From contig CM070915.1 in NCBI GenBank assembly GCA_036417435.1, forward strand, positions 83,019,632 through 83,083,631: DNA of 64,000 nucleotides, given 5' to 3'. Shown one piece after another: positions 25,521 through 36,529 of the stretch. Every line of letters begins with the position of its first letter. Position 1 is the first letter of the stretch. Position numbers and translations under genes: made by a program. The notes below the pieces were generated by a model. That model was not told the origin of the DNA. It made no database searches and saw only the letters and a list, made by a program, of their open reading frames with translations. Source of the stretch: Inia geoffrensis. Lineage: Eukaryota > Chordata > Mammalia > Artiodactyla > Iniidae.

Positions 25521-28500
25521 GAATGGGGAGGGATTAGGGTACAGGTTAGGGTACGACAATGCTTAAGGGTTAGCGTACGTTTGAGGGCATGAGTTAGTGT
25601 TTGTGTCCTGGTTAATTTAGGGCATTGGTTAGGGTAGGGCATCGGAAGTGAGTCAGGTTTAGGGATGGGGTTAGGGTTAGTGTTAAGGAATGGGGAGGGA
25701 TTAGGGTACAATTTAGGGTACGACAACGCTTAAGGTTTAGCGTACGTTTGAGGGCACGAGTTAGTGTTGGTGTCCTGGTTAAGATTAGGGCACGGGTGAG
25801 GGTAAGGCTTCGGGTGAGGGTCAGGGTTAGGATTCGGGTTAGGGTTAGGGTTAAGGAATGCAGATGGATTAGGGTACAGCTTAAGGTACGACAGTACTTA
25901 AGGGTTAGCGTTCGTTTGAGGGCAAGGGTTAGTGTTAGTGTCCTGGTTAAGATTAGGGCACGGGTGAGGGTAAGGCTTCAGGTGAGGGTCAGGGTTAGGA
26001 TTCGGGTTAGGGTTAGGGTTAGGGAATGGGGAGGGATGAGGGTACAGTTTAGGGTACGACAACGATTAAGGGTTAGCGTACGTGTGAGGGCACAAGTTAG
26101 TGTTGGTGTCCTGGTTAAGATTAGGGCACGGGTGAGGGTAAGGTTTCGGGTGAGGGTCAGGGATAGAATTCGGGTTAGGGTTAGGGTTAGGGAATGGGGA
26201 GATATTAGGGCACAGTTTAGGGTACCACAACGCTTAAGGTTTAGCGTACGTGTGAGGTCACTAGTTAGTGTTAGTGTACTGCTTACGATTAGGGCACGGG
26301 TGAGGGTAAGGCCTCGGAAGAGGGTCACGTTAAGGGTTAGGGTTAGGGTTAGGGTTAGGGAATGGGGATTGATTAGGGTACAGGTTAGGGTACGGCAATG
26401 GCTTAGGGTTGGCGTACGTTAGAGGGCATGGGTTAGTGTTGATGTACTGATTAAAATTAGGACACGGGTGAGGGTAAAGTTTCGGGTGAGTGTCATGGTT
26501 AGGTTTCAGGTTAGGGTTAGGGTTAGGGAATGGAGAGGGATTAGGGTACAGGTTAGGGTACCGCTGCGGTTTAGTGTTAGCGTACGTTTGAGGGCACGAG
26601 TTAGTCTTGGTGTCCTGGTTAAGATTAGGGCACGGGTGAGGGTAAGGCTTCGGGTGAGGGTCAGGGTTAGGATTCGGGTTAGGGTTAGGGTTAGGGAATG
26701 GAGAGGGATTAGGGTACAGGTTAGGGTACGACAATGCTTAAGGGTTAGCGTAAGTGTGAGGGCACGAGTTAGTGTTGGTGTACTGGTTAAGACAACGGCA
26801 CCGATGAGGGTAAGGCCTCGGAAAAGGGTCACGTTCAGGGTTTCGCTTAGGGTTAGGGTTAGGGAATGGGGAGGGATTAGGGTACAGGATAGGGTACGAC
26901 AATGCTTAAGGGTTAGCGTACGTTTGAGGGCATGAGTTAGGGTTTGTGTCCTGGTTAAGATTAGGGCATTGGTTAGGGTAGGGCATCGGATGTGGGTCAG
27001 GTTTAGGGATGGGGTTAGGGTTAGGGTTAAGGAATGGGGAGGGATTAGGGTACAATTTAGGGTACGACAACGCTTAAGGTTTAGCGTACGTGTGAGGGCA
27101 CGAGTTAGTGTTGGTGTCCTGGTTAAGATTAGGGCACGGGTGAGGGTAAGGCTTCGGGTGAGGGTCAGGGTTAGGATTCGGGTTAGGGTTAGGGTTAAGG
27201 AATGCAGAGGGATTAGGGTGCAGCTTAGGGTACGACAGTACTTAAGGGTTAGCGTTCGTGTGAGGGCAAGGGTTAGTGTTAGTCTCCTGGTTAAGATTAG
27301 GGCACGGGTGAGGGTAAGGCTTCAGGTGAGGGTCAGGGTTAGGATTCGGGTTAGGGTTAGGGTTAGGGAATGGGGAGGGATGAGGGTACAGTTTAGGGTA
27401 CGACAACGATTAAGGGTTAGCGTACGTGTGAGGGCACAAGTTAGTGTTGGTGTCATGGTTAAGATAAGGGCACGGGTGAGGGTAAGGTTTCGGGTGAGGT
27501 TCAGGGATAGAATTCGGGTTAGGGTTAGGGTTAGGGAATGGGGAGATATTAGGGCACAGTTTAGGGTACCACAACGCTTAAGGTTTAGCGTACGTGTGAG
27601 GTCACTAGTTAGTGTTAGTGTACTGCTTACGATTAGGGCACGGGTGAGGGTAAGGCCTCGGAAGAGGGTCACGTTAAGGGTTAGGGTTAGGGTTAGGGTT
27701 AGGGAATGGGGATTGATTAGGGTACAGGTTAGGGTACGGCAATGGCTTAGGGTTGGCGTACGTTAGAGGGCATGGGTTAGTGTTGATGTACTGGTTAAAA
27801 TTAGGACACGGGTGAGGGTAAAGTTTCGGGTGAGTGTCATGGTTAGGTTTCAGGTTAGGGTTAGGGTTAGGGAATGGAGAGGGATTAGGGTACAGGTTAG
27901 GGTACCGCTGCGGTTTAGTGTTAGCGTACGTGTGAGGGCACGAGTTAGTCTTGGTGTCCTGGTTAAGATTAGGGCACGGGTGAGGGTAAGGCTTCGGGTG
28001 AGGGTCAGGGTTAGGATTCGGGTTAGGGTTAGGGTTAGGGAATGGGGAGGGATTAGGGTACAGGTTAGGGTACGACAATGCTTAAGGGTTAGCGTACGTT
28101 TGAGGGCATGAGTTAGTGTTTGTGTCCTGGTTAAGATTAGGGCATTGGTTAGGGTAGGGCATCGGAAGTGGGTCAGGTTTAGGGATGGGGTTAGGGTAAG
28201 GGTTAAGGAATGGGGAGGGATTAGGGTACAATTTAGGGTACGACAACGCTTAAGGTTTAGCGTACGTGTGAGGGCACGAGTTAGTCTTGGTGTCCTGGTT
28301 AAGATTAGGGCACGGGTGAGGGTAAGGCTTCGGGTGAGGGTCAGGGTTAGGATTCGGGTTAGGGTTAGGGTAAGGGAATGGGGAGGGATTAGGGTACAGG
28401 TTAGGGTACGACAATGCTTAAGGGTTAGCGTACGTTTGAGGGCATGAGTTAGTGTTTGTGTCCTGGTTAAGATTAGGGCATTGGTTAGGGTAGGGCATCG

Positions 28501-31237
28501 GAAGTGGGTCAGGTTTAGGGATGGGGTTAGGGTTAGTGTTAAGGAATGGGGAGGGATTAGGGTACAATTTAGGGTACGACAACGCTTAAGGTTTAGCGTA
28601 CGTTTGAGGGCATGAGTTAGTGTTGGTGTCCTGGTTAAGATTAGGGCACGGGTGAGGGTAAGGCTTCGGGTGAGGGTCAGGGTTAGGATTCGGGTTAGGG
28701 TTAGGGATAAGGAATGCAGATGGATTAGGGTACAGCTTAGGGTACGACAGTACTTAAGGGTTAGCGTTCGTTTGAGGGCAAGGGTTAGTGTTAGTGTCCT
28801 GGTTAAGATTAGGGCACGGGTGAGGGTAAGGCTTCAGGTGAGGGTCAGGGTTAGGATTCGGGTTAGGGTTAGGGTTAGGGAATGGGGAGGGATGAGGGTA
28901 CAGTTTAGGGTACGACAACGATTAAGGGTTAGCGTACGTGTGAGGGCACAAGTTAGTGTTGGTGTCCTGGTTAAGATTAGGGCACGGGTGAGCGTAAGGT
29001 TTCGGGTGAGGGTCAGGGATAGAATTCGGGTTAGGTTAGGGTTAGGGAATGGGGAGATATTAGGGCACAGTTTAGGGTACCACAACGCTTAAGGTTTAGC
29101 GTACGTGTGAGGTCACTAGTTAGTGTTAGTGTACTGCTTACGATTAGGGCACGGGTGAGGGTAAGGCCTCGGAAGAGGGTCACGTTAAGGGTTAGGGTTA
29201 GGGTTAGGGTTAGGGAATGGGGATTGATTAGGGTACAGGTTAGCGTACGGCAATGGCTTAGGGTTGGCGTACGTTAGAGGGCATGGGTTAGTGTTGATGT
29301 ACTGATTAAAATTAGGACACGGGTGAGGGTAAAGTTTCGGGTGAGTGTCATGGTTAGGTTTCAGGTTAGGGTTAGGGTTAGGGAATGGAGAGGGATTAGG
29401 GTACAGGTTAGGGTACCGCTGCGGTTTAGTGTTAGCGTACGTTTGAGGGCACGAGTTAGTCTTGGTGTCCTGGTTAAGATTAGGGCACGGGTGAGGGTAA
29501 GGCTTCGGGTGAGGGTCAGGGTTAGGATTCGGGTTAGGGTTAGGGTTAGGGAATGGAGAGGGATTAGGGTACAGGTTAGGGTACGACAATGCTTAAGGGT
29601 TAGCGTAAGTGTGAGGGCACGAGTTAGTGTTGGTGTACTGGTTAAGACAACGGCACCGATGAGGGTAAGGCCACGGAAAAGGGTCACGTTCAGGGTTTCG
29701 CTTAGGGTTAGGGTTAGGGAATGGGGAGGGATTAGGGTACAGGATAGGGTACGACAATGCTTAAGGGTTAGCGTACGTTTGAGGGCATGAGTTAGTGTTT
29801 GTGTCCTGGTTAAGATTAGGGCATTGGTTAGGGTAGGGCATCGGAAGTGGGTCAGGTTTAACGATGGGGTTAGGGTTAGGGTTAAGGAATGGGGAGGGAT
29901 TAGGGTACAATTTAGGGTACGACAACGCTTAAGGTTTAGCGTACGTGTGAGGGCACGAGTTAGTGTTGGTGTCCTGGTTAAGATTAGGGCACGGGTGAGG
30001 GTAAGGCTTCGGGTGAGGGTCAGGGTTAGGATTCGGGTTAGGGTTAGGGTTAAGGAATGCAGAGGGATTAGGGTACAGCTTAGGGTACGACAGTACTTAA
30101 GGGTTAGCGTTCGTGTGAGGGCAAGGGTTAGTGTTAGTCTCCTGGTTAAGATTAGGGCACGGGTGAGGGTAAGGCTTCAGGTGAGGGTCAGGGTTAGGAT
30201 TCGGGTTAGGGTTAGGGTTAGGGAATGGGGAGGGATGAGGGTACAGTTTAGGGTACGACAACGATTAAGGGTTAGCGTACGTGTGAGGGCACAAGTTAGT
30301 GTTGGTGTCCTGGTTAAGATTAGGGCACGGGTGAGGGTAAGGTTTCGGGTGAGGTTCAGGGATAGAATTCGGGTTAGGGTTAGGGTTAGGGAATGGGGAG
30401 ATATTAGGGCACAGTTTAGGGTACCACAACGCTTAAGGTTTAGCGTACGTGTGAGGTCACTAGTTAGTGTTAGTGTACTGCTTACGATTAGGGCACGGGT
30501 GAGGGTAAGGCCTCGGAAGAGGGTCACGTTAAGGGTTAGGTTTAGGGTTAGGGTTAGGGTTAGGGAATGGGGATTGATTAGGGTACAGGTTAGGGTACGG
30601 CAATGGCTTAGGGTTGGCGTACGTTAGAGGGCATGGGTTAGTGTTGATGTACTGGTTAAAAGTAGGACACGGGTGAGGGTAAAGTTTCGGGTGAGTGTCA
30701 TGGTTAGGTTTCAGGTTAGGGTTAGGGTTAGGGAATGGAGAGGGATTAGGGTACAGGTTAGGGTACCGCTGCGGTTTAGTGTTAGCGTACGTGTGAGGGC
30801 ACGAGTTAGTCTTGGTGTCCTGGTTAAGATTAGGGCACGGGTGAGGGTAAGGCTTCGGGTGAGGGTCAGGGTTAGGATTCGGGTTAGGGTTAGGGTTAGG
30901 GAATGGGGAGGGATTAGGGTACAGGTTAGGGTACGACAATGCTTAAGGGTTAGCGTACGTTTGAGGGCATGAGTTAGTGTTTGTGTCCTGGTTAAGATTA
31001 GGGCATTGGTTAGGGTAGGGCATCGGAAGTGGGTCAGGTTTAGGGATGGGGTTAGGGTTAGGGTTAAGGAATGGGGAGGGATTAGAGTACAATTTAGGGT
31101 ACGACAACGCTTAAGGTTTAGCGTACGTGTGAGGGCACGAGTTAGTCTTGGTGTCCTGGTTAAGATTAGGGCACGGGTGAGGGTAAGGCTTCGGGTGAGG
31201 GTCAGGGTTAGGATTCGGGTTAGGGTTAGGGTAAGGG
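25521..31237 (+). repeat. Tandem duplication, 2,856-bp period (17 monomers)
   Basis: The type-1 markers at 25625, 26969 and 28145 are matched at 28481, 29824 and 31006, an offset of 2,855-2,861 bp. Shared private variants include GGGTTAGTGTTAAGG, GCAGATGGATTAGGG, ACTGATTAAAATTAGG, TTAGTCTCCTGG and GAGGTTCAGGG. Within it, 7-monomer units drop type 8 (type 7 leads straight to type 1) and a two-monomer unit holds a 2/7 hybrid at 28209-28376, repeated at 31070-31237 and 34334-34501. Confidence 0.83.
25611..25620 (+). other. Single-base deletion breaking the hexamer register
   Basis: GGTTAATTTAGGG stands where other copies have GGTTAAGATTAGGG, one base fewer. Two other one-base losses are at 29031-29040 (GGGTTAGGTTAGGG) and at 56001-56006 (GATTAGGCACGG). 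These are the only length changes I found in the satellite that are not multiples of six. Confidence 0.8.
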
Positions 31238-32169
31238 AATGGGGAGGGATTAGGGTACAGGTTAGGGTACGACAATGCTTAAGGGTTAGCGTACGTTTGA
31301 GGGCATGAGTTAGTGTTTGTGTCCTGGTTAAGATTAGGGCATTGGTTAGGGTAGGGCATCGGAAGTGGGTCAGGTTTAGGGATGGGGTTAGGGTTAGGGT
31401 TAAGGAATGGGGAGGGATTAGGGTACAATTTAGGGTACGACAACGCTTAAGGTTTAGCGTACGTGTGAGGGCACGAGTTAGTGTTGGTGTCCTGGTTAAG
31501 ATTAGGGCACGGGTGAGGGTAAGGCTTCGTGTGAGGGTCAGGGTTAGGATTCGGGTTAGGGTTAGGGTTAAGGAATGCAGAGGGATTAGGGTACAGCTTA
31601 GGGTACGACAGTACTTAAGGGTTAGCGTTCGTTTGAGGGCAAGGGTTAGTGTTAGTGTCCTGGTTAAGATTAGGGCACGGGTGAGGGTAAGGCTTCAGGT
31701 GAGGGTCAGGGTTAGGATTCGGGTTAGGGTTAGGGTTAGGGAATGGGGAGGGATGAGGGTACAGTTTAGGGTACGACAACGATTTAGGGTTAGCGTACGT
31801 GTGAGGGCACAAGTTAGTGTTGGTGTCCTGGTTAAGATTAGGGCACGGGTGAGGGTAAGGTTTCGGGTGAGGGTCAGGGATAGAATTCGGGTTAGGGATA
31901 GGGTTAGGGAATGGGGAGATATTAGGGCACAGTTTAGGGTACCACAACGCTTAAGGTTTAGCGTACGTGTGAGGTCACTAGTTAGTGTTAGTGTACTGCT
32001 TACGATTAGGGCACGGGTGAGGGTAAGGCCTCGGAAGAGGGTCACGTTAAGGGTTAGGGTTAGGGTTAGGGTTAGGGAATGGGGATTGATTAGGGTACAG
32101 GTTAGGGTACGGCAATGGCTTAGGGTTGGCGTACGTTAGAGGGCATGGGTTAGTGTTGATGTACTGGTT

Positions 32170-32185
32170 AAAATTAGGACACGGG
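32170..32185 (+). repeat. 5' target-site duplication of SINE copy 1
   Basis: AAAATTAGGACACGGG precedes the SINE and is repeated after the poly-A at 32410-32425. The uninterrupted type-6 monomer has this sequence once. The SINE plus one TSD copy is 240 bp, which equals the excess length of this HOR (1,752 against 1,512 bp). The first As of the 3' copy cannot be told apart from the poly-A. Confidence 0.88.
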
Positions 32186-32375
32186 GGCTTCCCTGGTGGC
32201 GCAGTGGTTGAGAGTCCGCCTGCCGATGCAGGGGACACGGGTTCGTACCCCGGTCTGGGAAAATCCCACATGCCGCGGAACAGCTGGGCCCGTGAGCCAT
32301 GGCCGCAGAGCCTGCGCGTCCGGAGCCTGTGCTCCGCAATGGGAGAGGCCACAACAGTGAGAGGCCCACGTACAG

Positions 32376-32409
<34 letters not shown>
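32186..32409 (+). mobile_element. CHR-family tRNA-derived SINE, cetacean form (copy 1)
   Basis: It begins GGCTTCCCTGGTGGCGCAGT. The tRNA-like head has an RNA polymerase III A box (TGGCGCAGTGG, 32197-32207) and a B box (GGTTCGTACCC, 32240-32250). A tRNA-unrelated body with GCTGGGCCCGTGAGCCATGG and GCCTGTGCTCCGCAATGGG follows, then a long poly-A. This head and body match the CHR SINEs abundant in whale and dolphin genomes; ruminant Bov-tA elements share the first bases but then diverge. It lies sense to the TTAGGG strand inside a type-6 monomer that starts at 32078 and resumes at 32410. It is non-autonomous and relies on L1 enzymes. The sequence looks complete, but current activity cannot be judged. 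Confidence 0.9.

Positions 32410-32413
<4 letters not shown>
32378..32413 (+). repeat. Poly-A tail of SINE copy 1 (36 A)
   Basis: 36 consecutive A residues follow ACAGCT. The last four overlap the 3' target-site duplication. A pure, long tail suggests a fairly young insertion, because such tails shorten and mutate quickly. Confidence 0.9.
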
Positions 32414-32415
<2 letters not shown>

Positions 32416-32425
32416 AGGACACGGG
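32410..32425 (+). repeat. 3' target-site duplication of SINE copy 1
   Basis: This is the second copy of the 16-base duplication. The type-6 monomer continues from here with TGAGGGTAAAGTTTCGGG. Confidence 0.88.
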
Positions 32426-35400
32426 TGAGGGTAAAGTTTCGGGTGAGTGTCATGGTTAGGTTTCAGGTTAGGGTTAGGGTTAGGGAATGGAGAGGGATTA
32501 GGGTACAGGTTAGGGTAACGCTGCGGTTTATTGTTAGCGTACGTGTGAGGGCACGTGTTATTCTTGGTGTCCTGGTTAAGATTAGGGCACGGGTGAGGGT
32601 AAGGCTTCGGGTGAGGGTCAGGGTTAGGATTCGGGTTAGGGTTAGGGTTAGGGAATGGAGAGGGATTAGGGTACAGGTTAGGGTATGACAATGCTTAAGG
32701 GTTAGCGTAAGTGTGAGGGCACGAGTTAGTCTTGGTGTCCTGGTTAAGATTAGGGCACGGGTGAGGGTAAGGCTTCGGGTGAGGGTCAGGGTTAGGATTC
32801 GGGTTAGGGTTAGGGTTAGGGAATGGAGAGGGATTAGGGTACAGGTTAGGGCACGACAATGCTTAAGGTTTAGCGTAAGTGTGAGGGCACGAGTTAGTGT
32901 TGGTGTACTGCTTAAGACAACGGCACCGATGAGGGTAAGGCCTCGGAAAAGCGTCACGTTCAGGGTTTCGCTTAGGGTTAGGGTTAGGGAATGGGGAGGG
33001 ATTAGGGTACAGGATAGGGTACGACAATACTTAAGGGTTAGCGTACGTTTGAGGGCATGAGTTAGTGTTTGTGTACTGGTTAAGATTAGGGCATTGGTTA
33101 GGGTAGGGCATCGGAAGTGGGTCAGATTTAGGGATGGGGTTAGGGTTAGGGTTAAGGAATGGGGAGGGATTAGGGTACAATTTAGGGTACGACAACGCTT
33201 AAGGTTTAGCGTACGTGTGAGGGCACGAGTTAGTGTTGGTGTCCTGGTTAAGATTAGGGCACGGGTGAGGGTAAGGCTTCGGGTGAGGGTCAGGGTTGGG
33301 ATTCGGGTTAGGGTTAGGGTTAAGGAATGCAGAGGGATTAGGGTACAGTTTAGGGTACGACAGTGCTTAAGGGTTAGCGTTCGTGTGAGGGCAAGGGTTA
33401 GTGTTAGTGTCCTGGTTAAGATTAGGGCACGGGTGAGTGTAAGGCTTCAGGTGAGGGTCAGGTTTAAGGTTCGGGTTAGGGTTAGGGTTAGGGAATGGGG
33501 AAGGATTAGGGTACAGTTTAGGGTACGACAACGATTAAGGGTTAGCATACGTGTGAGGGCACAAGTTAGTGTTGGTGTCCTGGTTAAGATTAGGGCACGG
33601 GTGAGGGTAAGGTTTTGGGTGAGGGTCAGGGATAGAATTCGGGTTAGGGTTAGGGTTAGGGAATGGGGAGATATTAGGGCACAGTTTAGGGTACCACAAC
33701 GCTTAAGGTTTAGCGTACGTGTGAGGTCACTAGTTAGTGTTAGTGTACTGCTTACGATTAGGGCACGGGTGAGGGTAAGGCCTCGGAAGAGGGTCACGTT
33801 AAGGGTTAGGGTTAGGGTTAGGGTTAGGGAATGGGGATTGATTAGGGTACAGGTTAGGGTACGGCAATGGCTTAGGGTTGGCGTACGTTAGAGGGCATGG
33901 GTTAGTGTTGATGTACTGGTTAAAATTAGGACACGGGTGAGGGTAAAGTTTCGGGTGAGTGTCATGGTTAGGTTTCAGGTTAGGGTTAGGGTTAGGGAAT
34001 GGAGAGGGATTAGGGTACAAGTTAGGGTACCGCTGCGGTTTAGTGTTAGCGTACGTGTGAGGGCACGTGTTATTCTTGGTGTCCTGGTTAAGATTAGGGC
34101 ACGGGTGAGGGTAAGGCTTCGGGTGAGGGTCAGGGTTAGGATTCGGGTTAGGGTTAGGGTTAGGGAATGGGGAGGGATTAGGGTACAGGTTAGGGTACGA
34201 CAATGCTTAAGGGTTAGCGTACGTTTGAGGGCATGAGTTAGTGTTTGTGTCCTGGTTAAGATTAGGGCATTGGTTAGGGTAGGGCATCGGAAGTGGGTCA
34301 GGTTTAGGGATGGGGTTAGGGTTAGGGTTAAGGAATGGGGAGGGATTAGAGTACAATTTAGGGTACGACAACGCTTAAGGTTTAGCGTACGTGTGAGGGC
34401 ACGAGTTAGTCTTGGTGTCCTGGTTAAGATTAGGGCACGGGTGAGGGTAAGGCTTCGGGTGAGGGTCAGGGTTAGGATTCGGGTTAGGGTTAGGGTAAGG
34501 GAATGGGGAGGGATTAGGGTACAGGTTAGGGTACGACAATGCTTAAGGGTTAGCGTACGTTTGAGGGCATGAGTTAGTGTTTGTGTCCTGGTTAAGATTA
34601 GGGCATTGGTTAGGGTAGGGCATCGGAAGTGGGTCAGGTTTAGGGATGGGGTTAGGGTTAGGGTTAAGGAATGGGGAGGGATTAGGGTACAATTTAGGGT
34701 ACGACAACGCTTAAGGTTTAGCGTACGTGTGAGGGCACGAGTTAGTGTTGGTGTCCTGGTTAAGATTAGGGCACGGGTGAGGGTAAGGCTTCGTGTGAGG
34801 GTCAGGGTTAGGATTCGGGTTAGGGTTAGGGTTAAGGAATGCAGAGGGATTAGGGTACAGCTTAGGGTACGACAGTACTTAAGGGTTAGCGTTCGTTTGA
34901 GGGCAAGGGTTAGTGTTAGTGTCCTGGTTAAGATTAGGGCACGGGTGAGGGTAAGGCTTCAGGTGAGGGTCAGGGTTAGGATTCGGGTTAGGGTTAGGGT
35001 TAGGGAATGGGGAGGGATGAGGGTACAGTTTAGGGTACGACAACGATTTAGGGTTAGCGTACGTGTGAGGGCACAAGTTAGTGTTGGTGTCCTGGTTAAG
35101 ATTAGGGCACGGGTGAGGGTAAGGTTTCGGGTGAGGGTCAGGGATAGAATTCGGGTTAGGGATAGGGTTAGGGAATGGGGAGATATTAGGGCACAGTTTA
35201 GGGTACCACAACGCTTAAGGTTTAGCGTACGTGTGAGGTCACTAGTTAGTGTTAGTGTACTGCTTACGATTAGGGCACGGGTGAGGGTAAGGCCTCGGAA
35301 GAGGGTCACGTTAAGGGTTAGGGTTAGGGTTAGGGTTAGGGAATGGGGATTGATTAGGGTACAGGTTAGGGTACGGCAATGGCTTAGGGTTGGCGTACGT

Positions 35401-35433
35401 TAGAGGGCATGGGTTAGTGTTGATGTACTGGTT

Positions 35434-35449
35434 AAAATTAGGACACGGG
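35434..35449 (+). repeat. 5' target-site duplication of SINE copy 2
   Basis: AAAATTAGGACACGGG is identical to the duplication at the first SINE and is repeated after the poly-A at 35668-35683. Confidence 0.88.
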
Positions 35450-35639
35450 GGCTTCCCTGGTGGCGCAGTGGTTGAGAGTCCGCCTGCCGATGCAGGGGAC
35501 ACGGGTTCGTACCCCGGTCTGGGAAAATCCCACATGCCGCGGAACAGCTGGGCCCGTGAGCCATGGCCGCAGAGCCTGCGCGTCCGGAGCCTGTGCTCCG
35601 CAATGGGAGAGGCCACAACAGTGAGAGGCCCACGTACAG

Positions 35640-35667
<28 letters not shown>
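35450..35667 (+). mobile_element. CHR-family tRNA-derived SINE, cetacean form (copy 2)
   Basis: The sequence is identical to the first SINE over its whole non-tail length and sits at the same base of a type-6 monomer, 3,264 bp downstream. A box is at 35461-35471 and B box at 35504-35514. It is not an independent insertion: same site, same target duplication, same internal sequence and shared flanking variants show that the insertion was copied with the surrounding satellite. It differs only in a poly-A of 30 instead of 36. Confidence 0.9.

Positions 35668-35671
<4 letters not shown>
35642..35671 (+). repeat. Poly-A tail of SINE copy 2 (30 A)
   Basis: 30 consecutive A residues follow ACAGCT, six fewer than in the first SINE. 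This is the only difference found between the two elements. Confidence 0.9.
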
Positions 35672-35673
<2 letters not shown>

Positions 35674-35683
35674 AGGACACGGG
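35668..35683 (+). repeat. 3' target-site duplication of SINE copy 2
   Basis: This is the second copy of the 16-base duplication; its leading As merge with the tail. The SINE plus one TSD is 234 bp, which accounts for the 1,578-bp HOR (1,344 + 234). Confidence 0.88.
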
Positions 35684-36529
35684 TGAGGGTAAAGTTTCGG
35701 GTGAGTGTCATGGTTAGGTTTCAGGTTAGGGTTAGGGTTAGGGAATGGAGAGGGATTAGGGTACAGGTTAGGGTAACGCTGCGGTTTATTGTTAGCGTAC
35801 GTGTGAGGGCACGTGTTATTCTTGGTGTCCTGGTTAAGATTAGGGCACGGGTGAGGGTAAGGCTTCGGGTGAGGGTCAGGGTTAGGATTCGGGTTAGGGT
35901 TAGGGTTAGGGAATGGAGAGGGATTAGGGTACAGGTTAGGGTACGACAATGCTTAAGGGTTAGCGTAAGTGTGAGGGCACGAGTTAGTGTTGGTGTACTG
36001 CTTAAGACAACGGCACCGATGAGGGTAAGGCCTCGGAAAAGCGTCACGTTCAGGGTTTCGCTTAGGGTTAGGGTTAGGGAATGGGGAGGGATTAGGGTAC
36101 AGGATAGGGTACGACAATACTTAAGGGTTAGCGTACGTTTGAGGGCATGAGTTAGTGTTTGTGTACTGGTTAAGATTAGGGCATTGGTTAGGGTAGGGCA
36201 TCGGAAGTGGGTCAGATTTAGGGATGGGGTTAGGGTTAGGGTTAAGGAATGGGGAGGGATTAGGGTACAATTTAGGGTACGACAACGCTTAAGGTTTAGC
36301 GTACGTGTGAGGGCACGAGTTAGTGTTGGTGTCCTGGTTAAGATTAGGGCACGGGTGAGGGTAAGGCTTCGGGTGAGGGTCAGGGTTGGGATTCGGGTTA
36401 GGGTTAGGGTTAAGGAATGCAGAGGGATTAGGGTACAGTTTAGGGTACGACAGTGCTTAAGGGTTAGCGTTCGTGTGAGGGCAAGGGTTAGTGTTAGTGT
36501 CCTGGTTAAGATTAGGGCACGGGTGAGTG

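Larger units (their letters stand above)
30850..34110 (+). repeat. Copy 1 of a ~3.26-kb tandem duplication carrying a SINE
   Basis: Matching variants lie 3,264 bp apart up to the SINE: GGATTAGAGTACAATTTAGGG at 31081 and 34345, GGGTTAGGGTAAGGG at about 31224 and 34488, and GCTTCGTGTGAGGG at about 31527 and 34791. After the SINE the offset is 3,258 bp (shorter poly-A in copy 2), then 3,090 bp because copy 1 has one extra 8/7 monomer at 32654-32821. Limits are placed where shared variants stop and are accurate to about 100 bp. Confidence 0.82.

Noticed and set aside
32186..32260. A tRNA gene
   Set aside because: The A and B boxes are present, but the region is the head of a SINE with a tRNA-unrelated body and poly-A tail between target duplications. 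It does not form a normal tRNA gene.
32047..32691. Open frame of 214 codons on the - strand running through the SINE, with a poly-Phe stretch
   Set aside because: It is satellite frame plus the antisense of the SINE and its poly-A. The same chance frame appears in the second SINE copy with fewer Phe because the tail is shorter.
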